Shown: one piece after another, positions 10,741-23,464 of the stretch
Position numbering within the stretch: the stretch's first letter is position 1
How the letters are laid out: each line of letters starts with the position of its first letter
From: Siphonodentalium dalli
Lineage: Eukaryota; Mollusca; Scaphopoda; Gadilida; Siphonodentaliidae
DNA: 64,000 bases
NCBI GenBank assembly: GCA_032622095.1
Contig: CP136064.1
Span: forward strand, 247,599,827-247,663,826
Direction of reading: 5' to 3'
The notes under the pieces: generated by a model
The model's database searches: none
Told to the model about the DNA's origin: nothing
The model's input: the letters and a program-made list of their open reading frames with translations, nothing else
Position numbers and translations under genes: made by a program

Positions 10741-13000
10741 AGTTTTCGGAGTTGTTTTCATAACGATAATAGTGTGATTAGTTATCAACACAGCAATCAA
10801 CAGTTGGGATTCTTATACAAACAACTACTCATCGCAATCGTGTTTTTACAGTGCGCACACCCCGACCAATCACTGGTCGATGACCGCCCTATTTTGACAA
10901 TAATCTTGGCTGAATACTCACTATTCAACCAGAGTATGTCCACAATATACCAAAGAACTAGGCGACGAATGCCACGTTATCATGAAGTGTACATAATTAG
11001 AGGAACTCAGATCTATATATTTGAAACCATATTTCCATAGAAGACCGAATGCCCACAAACTATCAGAAATCTTCAAGACTAGAAATCAAAAGACAATTAG
11101 GAATCTGTCAACTACCACACGGACAGTCCAGGATATTGTCGACAAGTCCGTTTGATGCTATAGCACTGATATTCCATGTACCACCCTATGTTTAAAATAT
11201 CGACATCCCCGACCATAAAGTAAGGTCGCCGCTCACTGTACATGAAATCATCACCGACAGGAAACTGATACAGAGCTAAATATTCCTGTGTTCCTCATGT
11301 GGAAGTTATTGTTATTATAGCCTATATAATGTACAAAATGAATATTTTGATGTCATATAATATCTTTTACGCTCACTATTCTGTAATATCTTTATATCGA
11401 TGAACATAAAATACAATGAATTGATCATAAGTTTATTGGAACTATTCTACACCAGAATAATTAAAATTATCATGCTTGAAAAACTTATGTGCATGATGTT
11501 GGTCTGAAAGCCACATGACTGTTTTCTCTCAAAAATACGAATAATACCCTGCATCGAACTAGGTCGATAAATAGCTGAACTATCCATTTGTAAATTCTTT
11601 AGATTATCACCGACCTCACTAACAATTGAAACTTGAAAATGTCAGAACCCGACCGCATGCGTGTGACATGACGTAAACACTGTAAGATTGATATTGTGAT
11701 TAGGTTTGTGATTAGAATAACATTTTCATGCATATTTATATAACATGTATATATTTGTCATTTGTATATATGCTCTCCTAAATTGAGGAGGTTAACAATA
11801 AACTACTATTAGTCTATTCGTGATATGGTAGAAATAAAGGAGAAGAGACTGAAAGGAATCAGGACAGGCAGGCCCGCTCCAATATATGAACCTGAACAGT
11901 GTTCGAACACGCCCTATTGACCGATAAAGATAAGAAATTGAAGTGTTGGTTCTAAAACGCCTCATATATATAATCGAATTTATGAAAGTTGAAATTGAAG
12001 CGCAATACTCTCAGAAGATATAGTTCAGTCACGAACGTAGTGCGTACCTTCTACGTTCAGTCGAGTGCCGTTTAACGTACAGAATGTTTGCACCAGATCA
12101 CGTGGCACATCGAATAACGTCAGTTATACGACCGCCAAAATTAAATTTTGTGTTCCGTGGGTAGTTCTTAACTTTATTCTGTTACAGAACCAGGATTTTC
12201 CTACAATAGGAAAAGTATTTAGTTATATCATGGTGTTTTATGAGAAAAATACTTCTTCGAAATTGTAAAGTATTAAATTGTACAGTGTGCGCATGCAACA
12301 GATGGTAATGTCAAATGGGGGAATCATTAAATTCCGGAACGAAATATTCTGTAAATCTGTTTTTTTGATAGATTCTCACACATTTTAAGGACAAAATAGA
12401 TTATTTCTCTTCAGAAAATTGAGCTTACAATATATTTCATTGGATAAAAGCAACATATATTTGGGGATAGTGAGCACAAAATGAGTTCAACCTTTCGTTC
12501 CGTTTCCGGTTCCTCTCAGAGAAAATTGAATATTACTAAAATGGTGGCCGTCGTTGATTATCTTGTTTTGGTTGGAAAAATTTAATATAATGGACTAATG
12601 TGTATAGCGTATCATTCACTATGGCGAATACACTTGTTTAAAATGTTATTCACTTATTAAAGTTGAGAAATTATTCTGTATGTCCCCAATCACAAACACC
12701 CAGTAAATCTATACAGAGGGACTTGACCCCTGGAAGCAGCAATCTGCGAAAGCGGTCATGTTGACAAGATATGGAAGATAATGATCAAAATATACTGTAA
12801 CCCCGGCTATAAAAACAGAGTTAGTGTGGTAAGTTGTAACCTGTATTTATGTTTGACCATGCAGTGTGGCCCAAAATGAAGGCTTAATGTTGAATCTGTA
12901 TTTCAAATTTTGTCATTTTTTCACTTGAAGTTGTGCTAAGATTCAGATATCTGAATAACTAGGTCAGTCATGAACCGTTCACAATGAACTTAGTGAGTAC
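10741..13000. other. Upstream region of copy 1, conserved between units
   Basis: No gene is visible. The stretch is repeated, with small gaps, upstream of copy 2 (21235-23340) and inverted upstream of copy 5 (53760-55905). Its conservation probably reflects recent unit duplication, not necessarily regulation. Confidence 0.45.
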
Positions 13001-13007
13001 ACTTAAT

Positions 13008-13066
13008 CTGCGAAAGCGGCCATGTTGACCTAACATAAATGAGGCATGACCGCTTTCGCAGAAGTA
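13008..13066. repeat. Inverted repeat with CTGCGAAAGCGG arms
   Basis: A 17-nt arm, CTGCGAAAGCGGCCATG, is followed about 20 nt later by its near-perfect inverse. A lone extra arm lies about 260 bp to the left (12745). The hairpin is conserved at 23350-23404 and 53709-53757. Confidence 0.6.
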
Positions 13067-13116
13067 CTCTCAAGTGCCAAATTTGAAGCGCACATTAATT
13101 ATTATAATTTATACAG

Positions 13117-13560
13117 AGAGGGACGAATAGCTCAGTTGGTTTGTGGGCCCACCTCTGAGCTACACATTCGACACGGCTGAATCCGTATAGTATCGGTTGG
13201 ACTTTGTGTCGACATCATGGGCATCACGAATCAACCATCGATGCCACAATCAGTGCTCTGAGAACGATTCCAGAAGCAACAGAATCTCAGACAATATTTG
13301 AAAAACACATACTGGGAGAATTGCGTAACACTGCTCCTCTTGTAATGTCATTAACAGGGATGACATTAGGTTGGGCACACCGCCGGATCGGGAGCCGACA
13401 CTAAATTGCTGTCCCGTGTGCAACAATGCGCACATTAAAGATCCCTACCCTACTATGGATTCGGCTAAACAAATCTGGACAAATTGGGTGCTGGATCTTC
13501 TCGATCCCAGTGCGCCTATGGCCACAGGCCAGCATTGACCCCTACACTGAAAACTCTACA
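13117..13560 (+). repeat. tRNA-headed SINE-like sequence, unit 1
   Basis: GAATAGCTCAGTTGGTTTG at 13124-13142 is a good Pol III A box in a tRNA-like context, and GGCTGAATCC at 13175-13184 is a weak B box. The body is conserved in all units (23465-23900, and inverted at 53170-53655 and 63770-64000). A frame from 13332 to 13538 holds C-S-S-C and C-P-V-C pairs that could form a zinc ribbon. Whether the body is SINE or a captured coding fragment is unclear. Confidence 0.5.
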
Positions 13561-13742
13561 GATACAATGATACATGCGTGTTTTATGTCATAGATTGTTA
13601 CTATAATAGTATATCAAGGCACTATAAAAAAAATAATCGGTGACTTGAAATTAAATGGGCCTTTAAAAACATGCAAGTCTTGAAATATGTGTATGTACCG
13701 GGTACGCTTGTTAATTTCCTGATTAAATTTCCACCCGTATGG

Positions 13743-14585
13743 TAGTCCAAGTCTTCTTGTACTAAACCAGTTAAGATATTGGTATGGCGAGATGCTGGTG
13801 TTTAGTCCAAGTCCGCCTGCATAGCATTCCTATGACACGACTTACGCCCAGGATCTGTGGCGGGAATTGGTGGTGTATTTTATTCGATTTACCTAACAGA
13901 TCAATACATGATGCTATATACATCGGAAAGAGTGACATCTTATGGTCATAATGATGTATAATAATATAACTTTCATGTTAAATTACGCATAGAATATTCC
14001 GGTTGATTGTCACCGACATCGCTGTTTTTATATTTTGTTTACGTTTTAACTTAAACCCGAAGAGTTACGAAGAACCTCGGCAAAGTCCGGAGTTTGTTTT
14101 GGGCGAAACGAATTTGTATACAAACAAAATGGCAGCCCCCGTATTATTCTATTGCTTGTTGTGTTTACACTGTTTTAAACTGTCAGATGGTTGTAATTCC
14201 CGTAATTTATTTAATGTATTACATTTATATCTTCAATATTTACTTAATCTATGTATTTTTTTTATTTATTGACACGTATAATTACGATTACAATTACTTT
14301 TAAAAATTTGTAAACACTGCGGCAAATCTCTCTTTTCACATTAAATTACCGCTTTCAATTCACAACTGACGTGGGTTTCAGATCAAATAGCATGTCTTCT
14401 AAGGAAAATATCCGTTTATTGTCGCAATTGTGATATTTTATTTCATATAATTGTGGTTTTATTTGAGCGGGTCACTAACGCTTAAGTCGTGTTATAAGAA
14501 GCCTATGCAGGCGGGTTTGGACTAAACTACAGCATCTCGCCATACCAATATCTTAGCTGGTTTTAGTACAAGAAGACTTGGACTA
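13743..14585. mobile_element. Mutator-like non-autonomous element with long TIRs
   Basis: The 843 bp begins TAGTCCAAGTCTTCTTGTAC and ends with its inverse. Inverted repeats of about 105 nt lie at each end. It is flanked by the 9-bp direct repeat CCCGTATGG (13734-13742 and 14586-14594). The uninterrupted site is seen near 23950 and, inverted, near 53022 and 63625. A 9-bp target duplication with long TIRs fits a MULE. No transposase is encoded. Confidence 0.8.
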
Positions 14586-14734
14586 CCCGTATGGTTGTCA
14601 TTTGTCACTGTATGTTTATTTATTTATTGCAATCAATCTTCAATGGGAGTGAAAAAACCAGGAACGTGACTGTTGCCAGTGGAGAAACAAATTACATCAT
14701 ATAAACTATTTATATTAAAACACTGTGCTTTATA

Positions 14735-15080
14735 TATAGTCACGCGACATTAGTCGCATTACTCGGAAAGTTTCCGAAGAAATCGGACATAAAATAATGG
14801 TATTAAGTTCAGATGCTGAGAATTACCAGGTCATGGTCATATAATATTAGAAGTCGATCAGATCATAGAACACGCCATTTGTCTTGCACAAAATTCAAAA
14901 AGTGTGGCTATTGATTTTCTAGTTTTAGTTATTGTTGGATTATTCCTCTTTGATGCAGGTTTCGTCAAAAACATTATGTGCAGAAATACTGTGCACGTGT
15001 AGTCGCAATGACCACGTGACCTTTGAAATCGTAAGATACGATAAACGCCACACGGACAGTAACCGACGATACAGTTAGTC
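14735..15080. other. Boundary between units 1 and 2
   Basis: This conserved block marks the join between the distal upstream end of unit 1 and the 3' flank of copy 2. Similar joins are seen at about 4000-4330, 24110-24540 and 63250-63300. No gene is visible. Confidence 0.45.
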
Positions 15081-15426
15081 CGTAAATAAACCTTTCTTTA
15101 CTAAATGGACTCTCCCATTCAGTTAGAAGGTATACATTGGAATGGTCTATAATTAACATGAAGGGATGTTCATGAAATATAAGTAGACGACAGCTGATAC
15201 AAGTGCAGAACGATTCCTATTCATTGGTGGGGAAATGTTCACTATATAAGTTCAACGGAGGAGAGAATATATGCATATATGGCGAATAAATATGTTCAAA
15301 CCAACAGACGACCGTATGTTGAACTTATTATCTGAACATTCCCTAATGGAACTACTCGTCTATGAGTGATTATTAAATAAAGGGTTATGCTAGGAAAAAG
15401 AGATGCAGCTATCAAATTCTCATAAT

Positions 15427-15432
15427 TTTATT
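15427..15432 (-). other. Poly(A) signal of copy 2
   Basis: AATAAA on the minus strand about 150 nt past the stop codon, at the same place as in the other copies. Confidence 0.55.
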
Positions 15433-15581
15433 TAACATTTTCACGATACGATAACGATAACAAATATAGTGACGGTAAATATGCATATAAATAATATAAA
15501 TAACAATATTGACATGAATATTCATAAAACAAACGAACGCACTAATCCAGCAACACGTTGCCGTATATTAATTATGTATGT

Positions 15582-18500
15582 TTAGAAGGACAAGTCACTC
15601 GGGGTGAAGGTCATGGACATGGCTTCTCTCAGAATATCGTGGTTACAGTTCTCCGAAGTCGCGTGTAACTCCTCAGGAACAAATGAGTTCACTAGTTCAT
15701 TTGTATCGTCGCAGTAACCGCCGCTTCCGATACTACTGTTGGAACAATCTGACTGAACATCGCCATCTGGTGAGGATTCGTAGATTATGAGGGAAGGTAC
15801 CAGGCTATCGGGTGAGGTATGTGAATCTTCGTCATCAGTGGCTGGAAGGCTTATGTCGTCCTTATTCTTTGATATATCGAAGATGTCTGCTTTAAGTTGT
15901 TCAAAGTCTGGTGTCAATCGTGACGATGGTTCACACAACGCTGCTAGTGCAAAAAGGTCGTTGGAATGTGGGAGCACAGAGGAACATACTGCTTGGTGAC
16001 TGAATTGGCGACAACTGTTGAAATTCCTGCTATCGTAACTGAGTTCGTCGTACGGTCCCGAGAATACGGGTGATGATGAGGTGAAGGCTGGAAGTAATCG
16101 GCTATCCCAGGCCGGTATCGGTGAATCCACAACCGGAGTGGTTGTGTAGCTCTGTGGAGAATAGTCTTTGTGTGGAGTTTGGGTATGGCTAGGATTATCT
16201 TGCCTTCTTTTGCTTTCTGGTTGAAATTCTGCAAACAAATAAAACATACGAATTAAAAATTTAATTGTTCTAGAAACAGTATACAATGCAAATGATTACG
16301 AGAGCCTGTCGAGACGGCAAGTGCAGCCAATAATTGTTTGAATTGTATTTGGATAGATTTCCAGATGCTGATATCTTCTTGTATTTTAAACACGTACCTC
16401 GGGAAATACAACCGATGGTTCACTTGTATTTGAAGTGGATTCCAGGAATAATCTTTTCCAAGTCTTGTAAGCTCAAATTCTTACCTCATAAATGAGGATA
16501 TGTTGCTTTCTGTTTAGAGTAAAGAGAAGAAATAACTAAGCGTTTTGATCTCACAGGTATATGAATACTTACCACTCGTGTCTTCAGACTCTGATCTCAG
16601 TCGCTTCTTTGTCATTGTTCTGGAACTGGAAAAAAGAGGATGCAATAATCAGATTTGAAAGAAAACAATAATGAAGGTCTAACATTCTTATCTAAATATC
16701 TTATTTGCACCTTGTTTTTGGCGACGATTGGGTCTGATTACAATAACCGTGGAAGAACATGTAAGGCGAAATAGTCCGAACCGCATCTAACTATCGGCAA
16801 GTGGAACAGATGGGGAAACAGCGAGATTTGAATAAAACAAGAAGTAAACGATTACTTGATATCAACTATCAAGGCCGTGATAGATTGGTACAATAATATG
16901 GATTCTTGACCAGGAGACAAATTGTGACAAGTGATTGTGGGGTGGACACAATCCTAATCCGTGTGTACATGTGTTATGTCATGCCGCCGAAATATACCAT
17001 AATGGAATGCATATGCATTGAATTGTTTATTTTCAAAGTCAACATCGAAATTGCAACATGCTACAACGTAAATACATATATACAAAACAAACAATACATA
17101 ACTTGTATGCACATCAATAAATTAATCCATCATATTGTATGGAATAAATAATGACACTCACCTCTCATCTTTATTCTCTCTGAAGCCTTTTGCGAACGAA
17201 TGGATTGTTGTCGATCTTGAGCTTCGTGATCTGAAAGAAGAAATTCCAACGTGTCATAACGAATGTATGTTACGAACCGAAGAGGAAACACGGAAGTGTA
17301 AAGTTGATATATATTAACCCTTTACCCAACAGAAGGGCCCTGTGCCAATGCATTCTCTTATATATGCGAGTCGACCATAGGTCGCCTCGCATATATAAGA
17401 GAATGCATTGGCTTAACACATTAAAAATTATAAAATTGTTAAAGAATGTAAGAAAAAATGGTAAAAAGTGTTTTTTTTAGGCCAATGCATTCTCTTATAT
17501 ATGCGAGGCGACCTATGGTCGACTCGCATATATAAGAGAATGCATTGGCACAGGGCATAACTGTAACTATCACAATGTGGTCAAGGAGCCGGTTCCAATG
17601 ATATCCATATTTTTATGGTTCTATTGAGACAGACCGAAGATATTTTAGGCTGTTGAAGCTTATTTGGCCGGTTTTGGCCGGTTTGTTGGGTAAAGGGTTG
17701 GAATCGATATTTCGTTATACAGAGGGTAATAAGTAGAGCAATGGCTGAATGAGGCCGGAATGCAACCCTGAAGACTCTTAGCAACTATATCAGAATATAA
17801 AATGGGTGTTACCTGGAATTCAATTGACAAATAATGAAGTACTTCGGCATCAAGCATACCATATATTAATGCATCAAGTCGAATTTATTCATTACCATTT
17901 CACTATTATATGAGTGCAGTTCATTGAATTTCCCTGACGTTGAGCTAAAATGTGATATCTTCCTTCTTCACCTTTCAAGCCGTTGAAAATTATTGAATCA
18001 TATGTTATAGGAAGGTTTGAGATTTATAATACTAGATACGTACCTCTTCACTCTGGTATGCGGTGACAGGAATGAAAGTTGTCTCAGCAAAGGTGAAGGT
18101 CTTTGTTAGCGCTTGTCCGGGATGGTCGTCTGCCATGGATATATGAAGACGAGGCTTGTATTTCTGCATCGTGTTCACTATGACCTGCAAACAGAAGTTA
18201 GGTTAAACATTCGTTCACAGAATGGATTCTCAATTCGAGTTATAGCAGAATACAACGGAATGGTCTAATCATAATTAATTGTGTAAGTACATTCGGATCA
18301 TACCAGCGAACGACAGACATAGAACCCCATTCAGAGTTCGTGCCCTTCTGCTATTTTGTTAACAATTACTCTCAAATACTGCATGTATTTACAGTCCAGT
18401 GAAAATAAACATATTGGACATTTAATTAGATTCTTTTATACAGATTGAACGAATCAGTGAGAATAAAATAACTAGCCATGGGCGAGTATTCATTTATGAA

Positions 18501-20111
18501 TGTGGGACAAATAGTACGCGAACACATCAGAGAAGTTTATTGAATTCCTTTTGACCAAACAATGTGACGCTTGTAAAGTTTGAACTAGTTTGAAACGACC
18601 ACTATTTTGTTTCCATTCCATGACACAAATAAATATACAGATAACACCGGTATGATGTGTAGTATGAGGTAATACAAAGTGAACAGTTTTGTGTTATGTT
18701 CATTCAATGCCAATAACACTCTGTTGATAATGTTGAGAATTGAGTTAAAATTTATTGAAGTTAGTTATTCAAAAATAAAAAATAAACCCACCATACTTAC
18801 ATTCCCTTGTTGCGATTTCCTGTTATTTGTCAGCTTGAGTTTGTGGAACATGACAGGCTTGCGCATCCAGAATGATCCGGGTGCCGGCGAATCGGGGTGT
18901 ACATAGGTTGTCATGGGAACGGGACTGTCGGCGTTACCGGAAGCTAACCACTCAGAGTCGTAGAACTTGTACCGACAGTCGTCCACGGAAACCACGTCTA
19001 TGGAGAGGGTGTACTGTTTCGTGGGGTGTAGTCCCTCAATGGAGTACGACAGTGATGGGAACATCCGTCTGCGAACAGAAATTGTCATATAAAAATGTGG
19101 TGAGTGCGCATACTACAAAGATTTAGAGAACCGCGAATTGAGCCACATGCTACCACACTGTTTATTAACATATTTGTTCTTCGGCAAACTGCTGGCGAAT
19201 GAAATACGAACATATTGGTCGATAACTATTATGATGTAAATTTATGTGATACAGTAAATACGCAAGAAAACACTTTTTTATTTATGTGCCTGAAACTTCT
19301 GAAAATTCAAGAAATTATATGACAACCACGTAGCAATATTCCATGACCCGATTTGCGGTAATAAATAGACAGTTTTTTTAACAATCTGAATAAAACGAAT
19401 CGGTGAGAATTGAATGTGACTTGCTTCTCCAAGACCCACGCTTACCTTCCAACTTTTGTGACTATCATTTCCGTCCCGATCTGATCAAACTTTCTCCACA
19501 TTCCAGCATTGTGTAGAGACACGGTTACTTCCCTCTGGTGGTTGTCGATTGCATTAACATCAACGGGTCGTTCATGTGATGCTCGACAGTCTGAAAATAA
19601 GCAAAACAAACATGAAACGTGCGTAAATCAACTGGGTAAACACTGTGTACAAAACCACATGCTCCAGTTTAGTCAATCGTTATGCATGAATTAAAAAGGT
19701 ATCCGAAAACCGATTAGCATCAGCCAAAAACAGCTCAGTTATGTGGGACTTGAACATTTGGCCACACATTATTTCAGTATTGTTTTAAACAGTCAGAATG
19801 ACGAAGTCTGAATTAATAGAATAAACTAGAACAATATTCCAGCGCCACTCTTTATTTTTGATAGGTTAATTCTGACATAAGTGACTGGGTAGAACTTTCG
19901 AATTTAAGTTTAGAAGACACGGTATCCAAACTAATGGTCAAAGGGGAACTAACATACGCATAGAAGGTGAAATCTTACCTATTCCCGCAAGTGAATCCTG
20001 AGGTAGAATATCTTGTTTCTTGTACCGACAACCTTGCCGCTGGTATGTCTGTGGAGGTAAGATCGACGGGATGGCGGAGTCCCAGGTAGCGTAGACACTG
20101 TCAGAGAACAT
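15582..20111 (-). pseudogene. T-box transcription factor, copy 2 (frameshift in the T-box)
   Basis: Same structure as copy 1, on the minus strand: exons 20111-19979, 19590-19446, 19068-18801, 18184-18044, 17230-17162, 16625-16573 and 16228-15582. Exon 2 is two codons longer than in copy 1 (D-C-R-A-S-H-E-R-P-V). Exon 5 is 69 nt instead of 65 because CGAA is tandemly duplicated at 17193-17200. Translation then reads N-N-P-F-V-R-K-R-L-Q-R-E and stops at 17173, giving a product of about 248 aa. This loses the end of the T-box, the basic region and the acidic tail. Exons 6 and 7 remain open and nearly identical to copy 4, so the break is recent, or is an allele or assembly error. TATA box and first-exon donor are intact. 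Confidence 0.85.
17318..17697. mobile_element. piggyBac-like MITE with two perfect hairpins (copy 2, intron 4)
   Basis: The ends are CCCTTTACCCAACA and its inverse TGTTGGGTAAAGGG. TTAA precedes the left end; the right TTAA has decayed to TTGG. Copy 1 has an intact TTAA at the empty site. Inside are two 69-nt palindromes (17344-17412 and 17481-17549), each the reverse of the other around its centre. TTAA targeting and a CCCTTT-type terminus fit piggyBac. No transposase is encoded. Confidence 0.8.
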
Positions 20112-20377
20112 GGTTCAATTCCTGTAATGAAAAAAAGGAACTATATAAATGAGTGAATTAGCACGATTATATAAATCACGATTGAGTGAACAAGAAGTTA
20201 CACGAACGTTCGAAAATGTGTCAAATCGTGCGCAATTCTAGCCGCCTATCTATGGGGTGCTAGTTGTTGAATCTTAAAATAAAATAAATTCACCAAGAGC
20301 GACTGGTGCCAAACTAACATGAACCGCCATTTACTCCGAAATTTATTGCAACCTCAGAACAATATGTTGTTCCTTGA

Positions 20378-20874
20378 AAGGCACGTGAGGCCTTAGTTGT
20401 CGAAAATATTCATATTTGTTCCAATCACCGTAAACAGAAAAACATTAAAACGCATACAGTTTCGTTCATATATACCATGACCATCGCGTAAACAGCATGT
20501 TATCATAAAGATTTACTATATTTTACCTAAGCAAGAGCCTGATTGTGTTACAGAAGACAGTACAATGCTGCTGGCTAATCACACGCAAATGGCAGAAACG
20601 CTCTTTATTCGTTCCATATCAGGAATTCACCCACAAATAACGCTCTTTATGTTTACCATCATAATATAAACAAACACCAGAAAAGTAACTTTTTATGCTT
20701 TTGTTTACATAACAATGGTCAAAAATATAACAATAACATACTGTTTATGCGATATTTCTTATTTGTATACGGACAAAGTCTGTCTACATTTTGTTGTTAT
20801 TTCTGTTTGTGGCGGTTTTTGACGGGTGGAAATATTTTCACAGGATACCCACCGCCAAGGCCGACCGTACCTTT
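20378..20874. mobile_element. Small inverted-repeat element A, reverse copy
   Basis: Same element as at 1225-1722, in reverse. It sits in the 5' intron of copy 2. Copies 1 and 3 show the uninterrupted sequence at this place (about 9815 and 29312), so it inserted after the units separated. Confidence 0.65.
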
Positions 20875-21072
20875 GAACTATAAGAGTATATTGAGACGTT
20901 TTAGACAATGGTAGCAAAGAATCGTGTTTCTTATCTTAGAACACGAAGCATTCTCATTCATGTTGAAACCATACGTTTCCAATGATATATTAACTGAACA
21001 CAGAACAACTACCATAACAAGCTGGGAACCAAGTATGCAAATACTAATAAAAAGGTACCACATGCTACTCAC

Positions 21073-21145
21073 AATTTAACTGTAGCCGAGTCGTTGTATT
21101 ATAAAGAGATGAACTGGTTATGATGCGGTATGTTTGGATTATGAT
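21073..21145 (-). other. Non-coding first exon of copy 2
   Basis: Ends at 21073 before GTGAGT. It joins the acceptor at 20122 just upstream of the ATG. The 5' edge is estimated from the TATA box. Confidence 0.45.
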
Positions 21146-21166
21146 TTATTCTGACGATAAGTTTCA

Positions 21167-21176
21167 GTATATATAC
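21167..21176 (-). promoter_or_regulatory. TATA box of copy 2
   Basis: GTATATATAC at the same place relative to the first-exon donor as in copies 1, 3 and 5. The conserved GTGTGA half T-site is at 21271-21276. Confidence 0.5.
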
Positions 21177-21234
21177 AGATACAGGGATACTCATTGTCAC
21201 ATCTCACATCCCCTGGTATCAATTTATAGATGCT

Positions 21235-23340
21235 CGACTAGTTTTCGGAGTTGTTTTCTAAACGATGCTAGTGTGATTAGTTATCAAAACAACAATCAAC
21301 AGTTGGGATTCTTACACAAACAACTACTCATCGCGATCGTGTTATTATAGTGCACACACCCCAACCAATCACTGAGCAATGATCGCCCCATTTCGACAAG
21401 GATCTTGGCTGAACAATTGACTATTCAACCAGAGTATGTCCACTATGTACCAAAGAACTAGGCGACAAATATCACGTTATCATGATTTACCATAAACTAT
21501 TGATTGATTGATTGAAGTGTACACAGTTAAAGGAACTCAGATCAGATCGATATATTTAAAACCCTATTTCTATAGAAGACCGAATGCCCACAAACTCCCA
21601 TAACTCTTCAAGACTAGAAATAAAAAGACAATTAGGAATCTGTCAACTACCACAAGGAAAGTCCAGGATATGTTCTGGCAAGTCCACTTGATGATATAGC
21701 ACTAATATTCCGTGCACCCACCCTATGTTTAAAATATCGACATCCCCGACCATAAAGTAAGCTCCCCGCCCACTGTACCTGAAATTATCAACCGACCGGA
21801 GACTGATACAAATATAAACACTCATGTGTGCCTCATGTGTAAGTTATTGTTATATATAATGTACTAAATGAATATTTTGATGTCATATAATATCTTGTAC
21901 TCTCACTTTTCTGTAATATCTTTATATCGATGAACAGAAACTACATTGAATTTAATTTATCATAAGTTTATTGGAGCTGTTCTACACCAGAATAATTTAA
22001 ATTATCATGTTTGAAAAAACTTCTGTGCATGATGTTGGTCTAAAAGCCATATGGCTGTTTTCTCTAAAAAATACACATAAAACACGGTATTGAAATAGGT
22101 CGATAAATAGCTGAACTACATTTTGACGTACATTACATTATGTTACAGGAAGATACATTGAAGTCTTACAAAATACAACTTTGAACACGATGTTTGTTTC
22201 AAAACAAGCAACACCATGTGCATGAGATGGAACAGAACAGAGCGTTCCGTATTAGTCTATTCATGATATGGTAGAAATAAAGAGGAAGAGACTGAAAGGA
22301 ATCAGGATAGGCGGGTCCGCTCCTATATATGAACCCGAACAGTGTTCGAACACGCCCTATGGACCGATAAGATCAGAAATTGAACAGCGTTGGTTCGAAA
22401 ACGCCTCATATAATCGAATTTATGAAAGTTGAAACTGATGCGCAATAATCTCAGAAGATATAGTTCAGTCACGAACGTAGTGCGTACATTCTACGAATAA
22501 CGTCAATTATACGACCGACAGAATTAAAACTTTGTGTTCCGTGGGTAGTTCTTAACTTTATTCTGTTACAGAACCCGGATTCTAAATTGTACAGTGTTCG
22601 CATGCAATATTATTGATGATAATATCAAATGGGAGAATCATTACATTCCGGAACGAATTATTCCGTAAATCTGGTCTTTTGATCGATTCTCACACATTTT
22701 AAGGACAAAATAAATTATTTCTCTTCAGAAAATTGAGCTTACAATATAAAATCAACATATATTTGGGGATAGTGAGCACAAAATGTCACCGTCTAGATTG
22801 AGTTCAACCTTTCGTTCCGTTTCCGGTTCCTATCAGAGAAAATTGCACATTACTAACATGGTGGCCGTCGTTGATTATCCTACTTCGATTAGAAATTTTT
22901 AATATAATAATTAATGAACTAATGTGTACACGTTATCATTAACTGTGATGAATACTCTTGTTTACAATGTTGTTAACTTATTAAAGTTGAGAAACTATTT
23001 TATATATCCCCAATCGCAAACACACAGTAAATATATACAGAGCGACTTGACCTCTGGAATCACCAATCTGTGATAGCGGTCATGTTGACAGAACATATGG
23101 AACACAACGATAAAAATATACTGCAACCGCGTCTATAAACAGAGTTAGAGTGGTAAGTTGTAATCTGTATTTTTTTTTTTACCAGTGTGGCCCAAAATGA
23201 AGGCTTAAAGTTGAAACTGTCACCGTGCCTGTGTGTCGATATTTATAACTTTGTCATTTATTTTCTCTTGAAGTTGCGCTAAGATTCAGTTGTCTGAATA
23301 ACTAGGTCAGTCGTGAACCGTTCACAATGAACTTACTGAG
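21235..23340. other. Upstream region of copy 2, no gene seen
   Basis: A shortened counterpart of 10741-13000, with several deletions. No open frame stands out. Confidence 0.4.
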
Positions 23341-23349
23341 TACACTTAA

Positions 23350-23404
23350 TCTGCGAAAGCGGTCATGTTGACCTAAAATAAATGAGGCATGACCGCTTTC
23401 GCAG
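23350..23404. repeat. Inverted repeat with CTGCGAAAGCGG arms, unit 2
   Basis: CTGCGAAAGCGGTCATG and its exact inverse are separated by about 20 nt, as at 13008-13066. Confidence 0.6.
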
Positions 23405-23464
23405 AAGTACTCACAAGTGCCAAATATGAAGCATACATTAATTATTATAATTTATACAGAGAGG

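Noticed and set aside
13117-13190. Functional tRNA gene
   Set aside because: The A box is good but the B box and acceptor stem do not pair, and it is repeated with each unit; a SINE head is more likely.
17344-17549. CRISPR-like or miRNA precursor array
   Set aside because: Only two palindromes, in opposite orientation, inside a TTAA-flanked transposon; no spacer structure. miRNA origin cannot be judged without small-RNA data.
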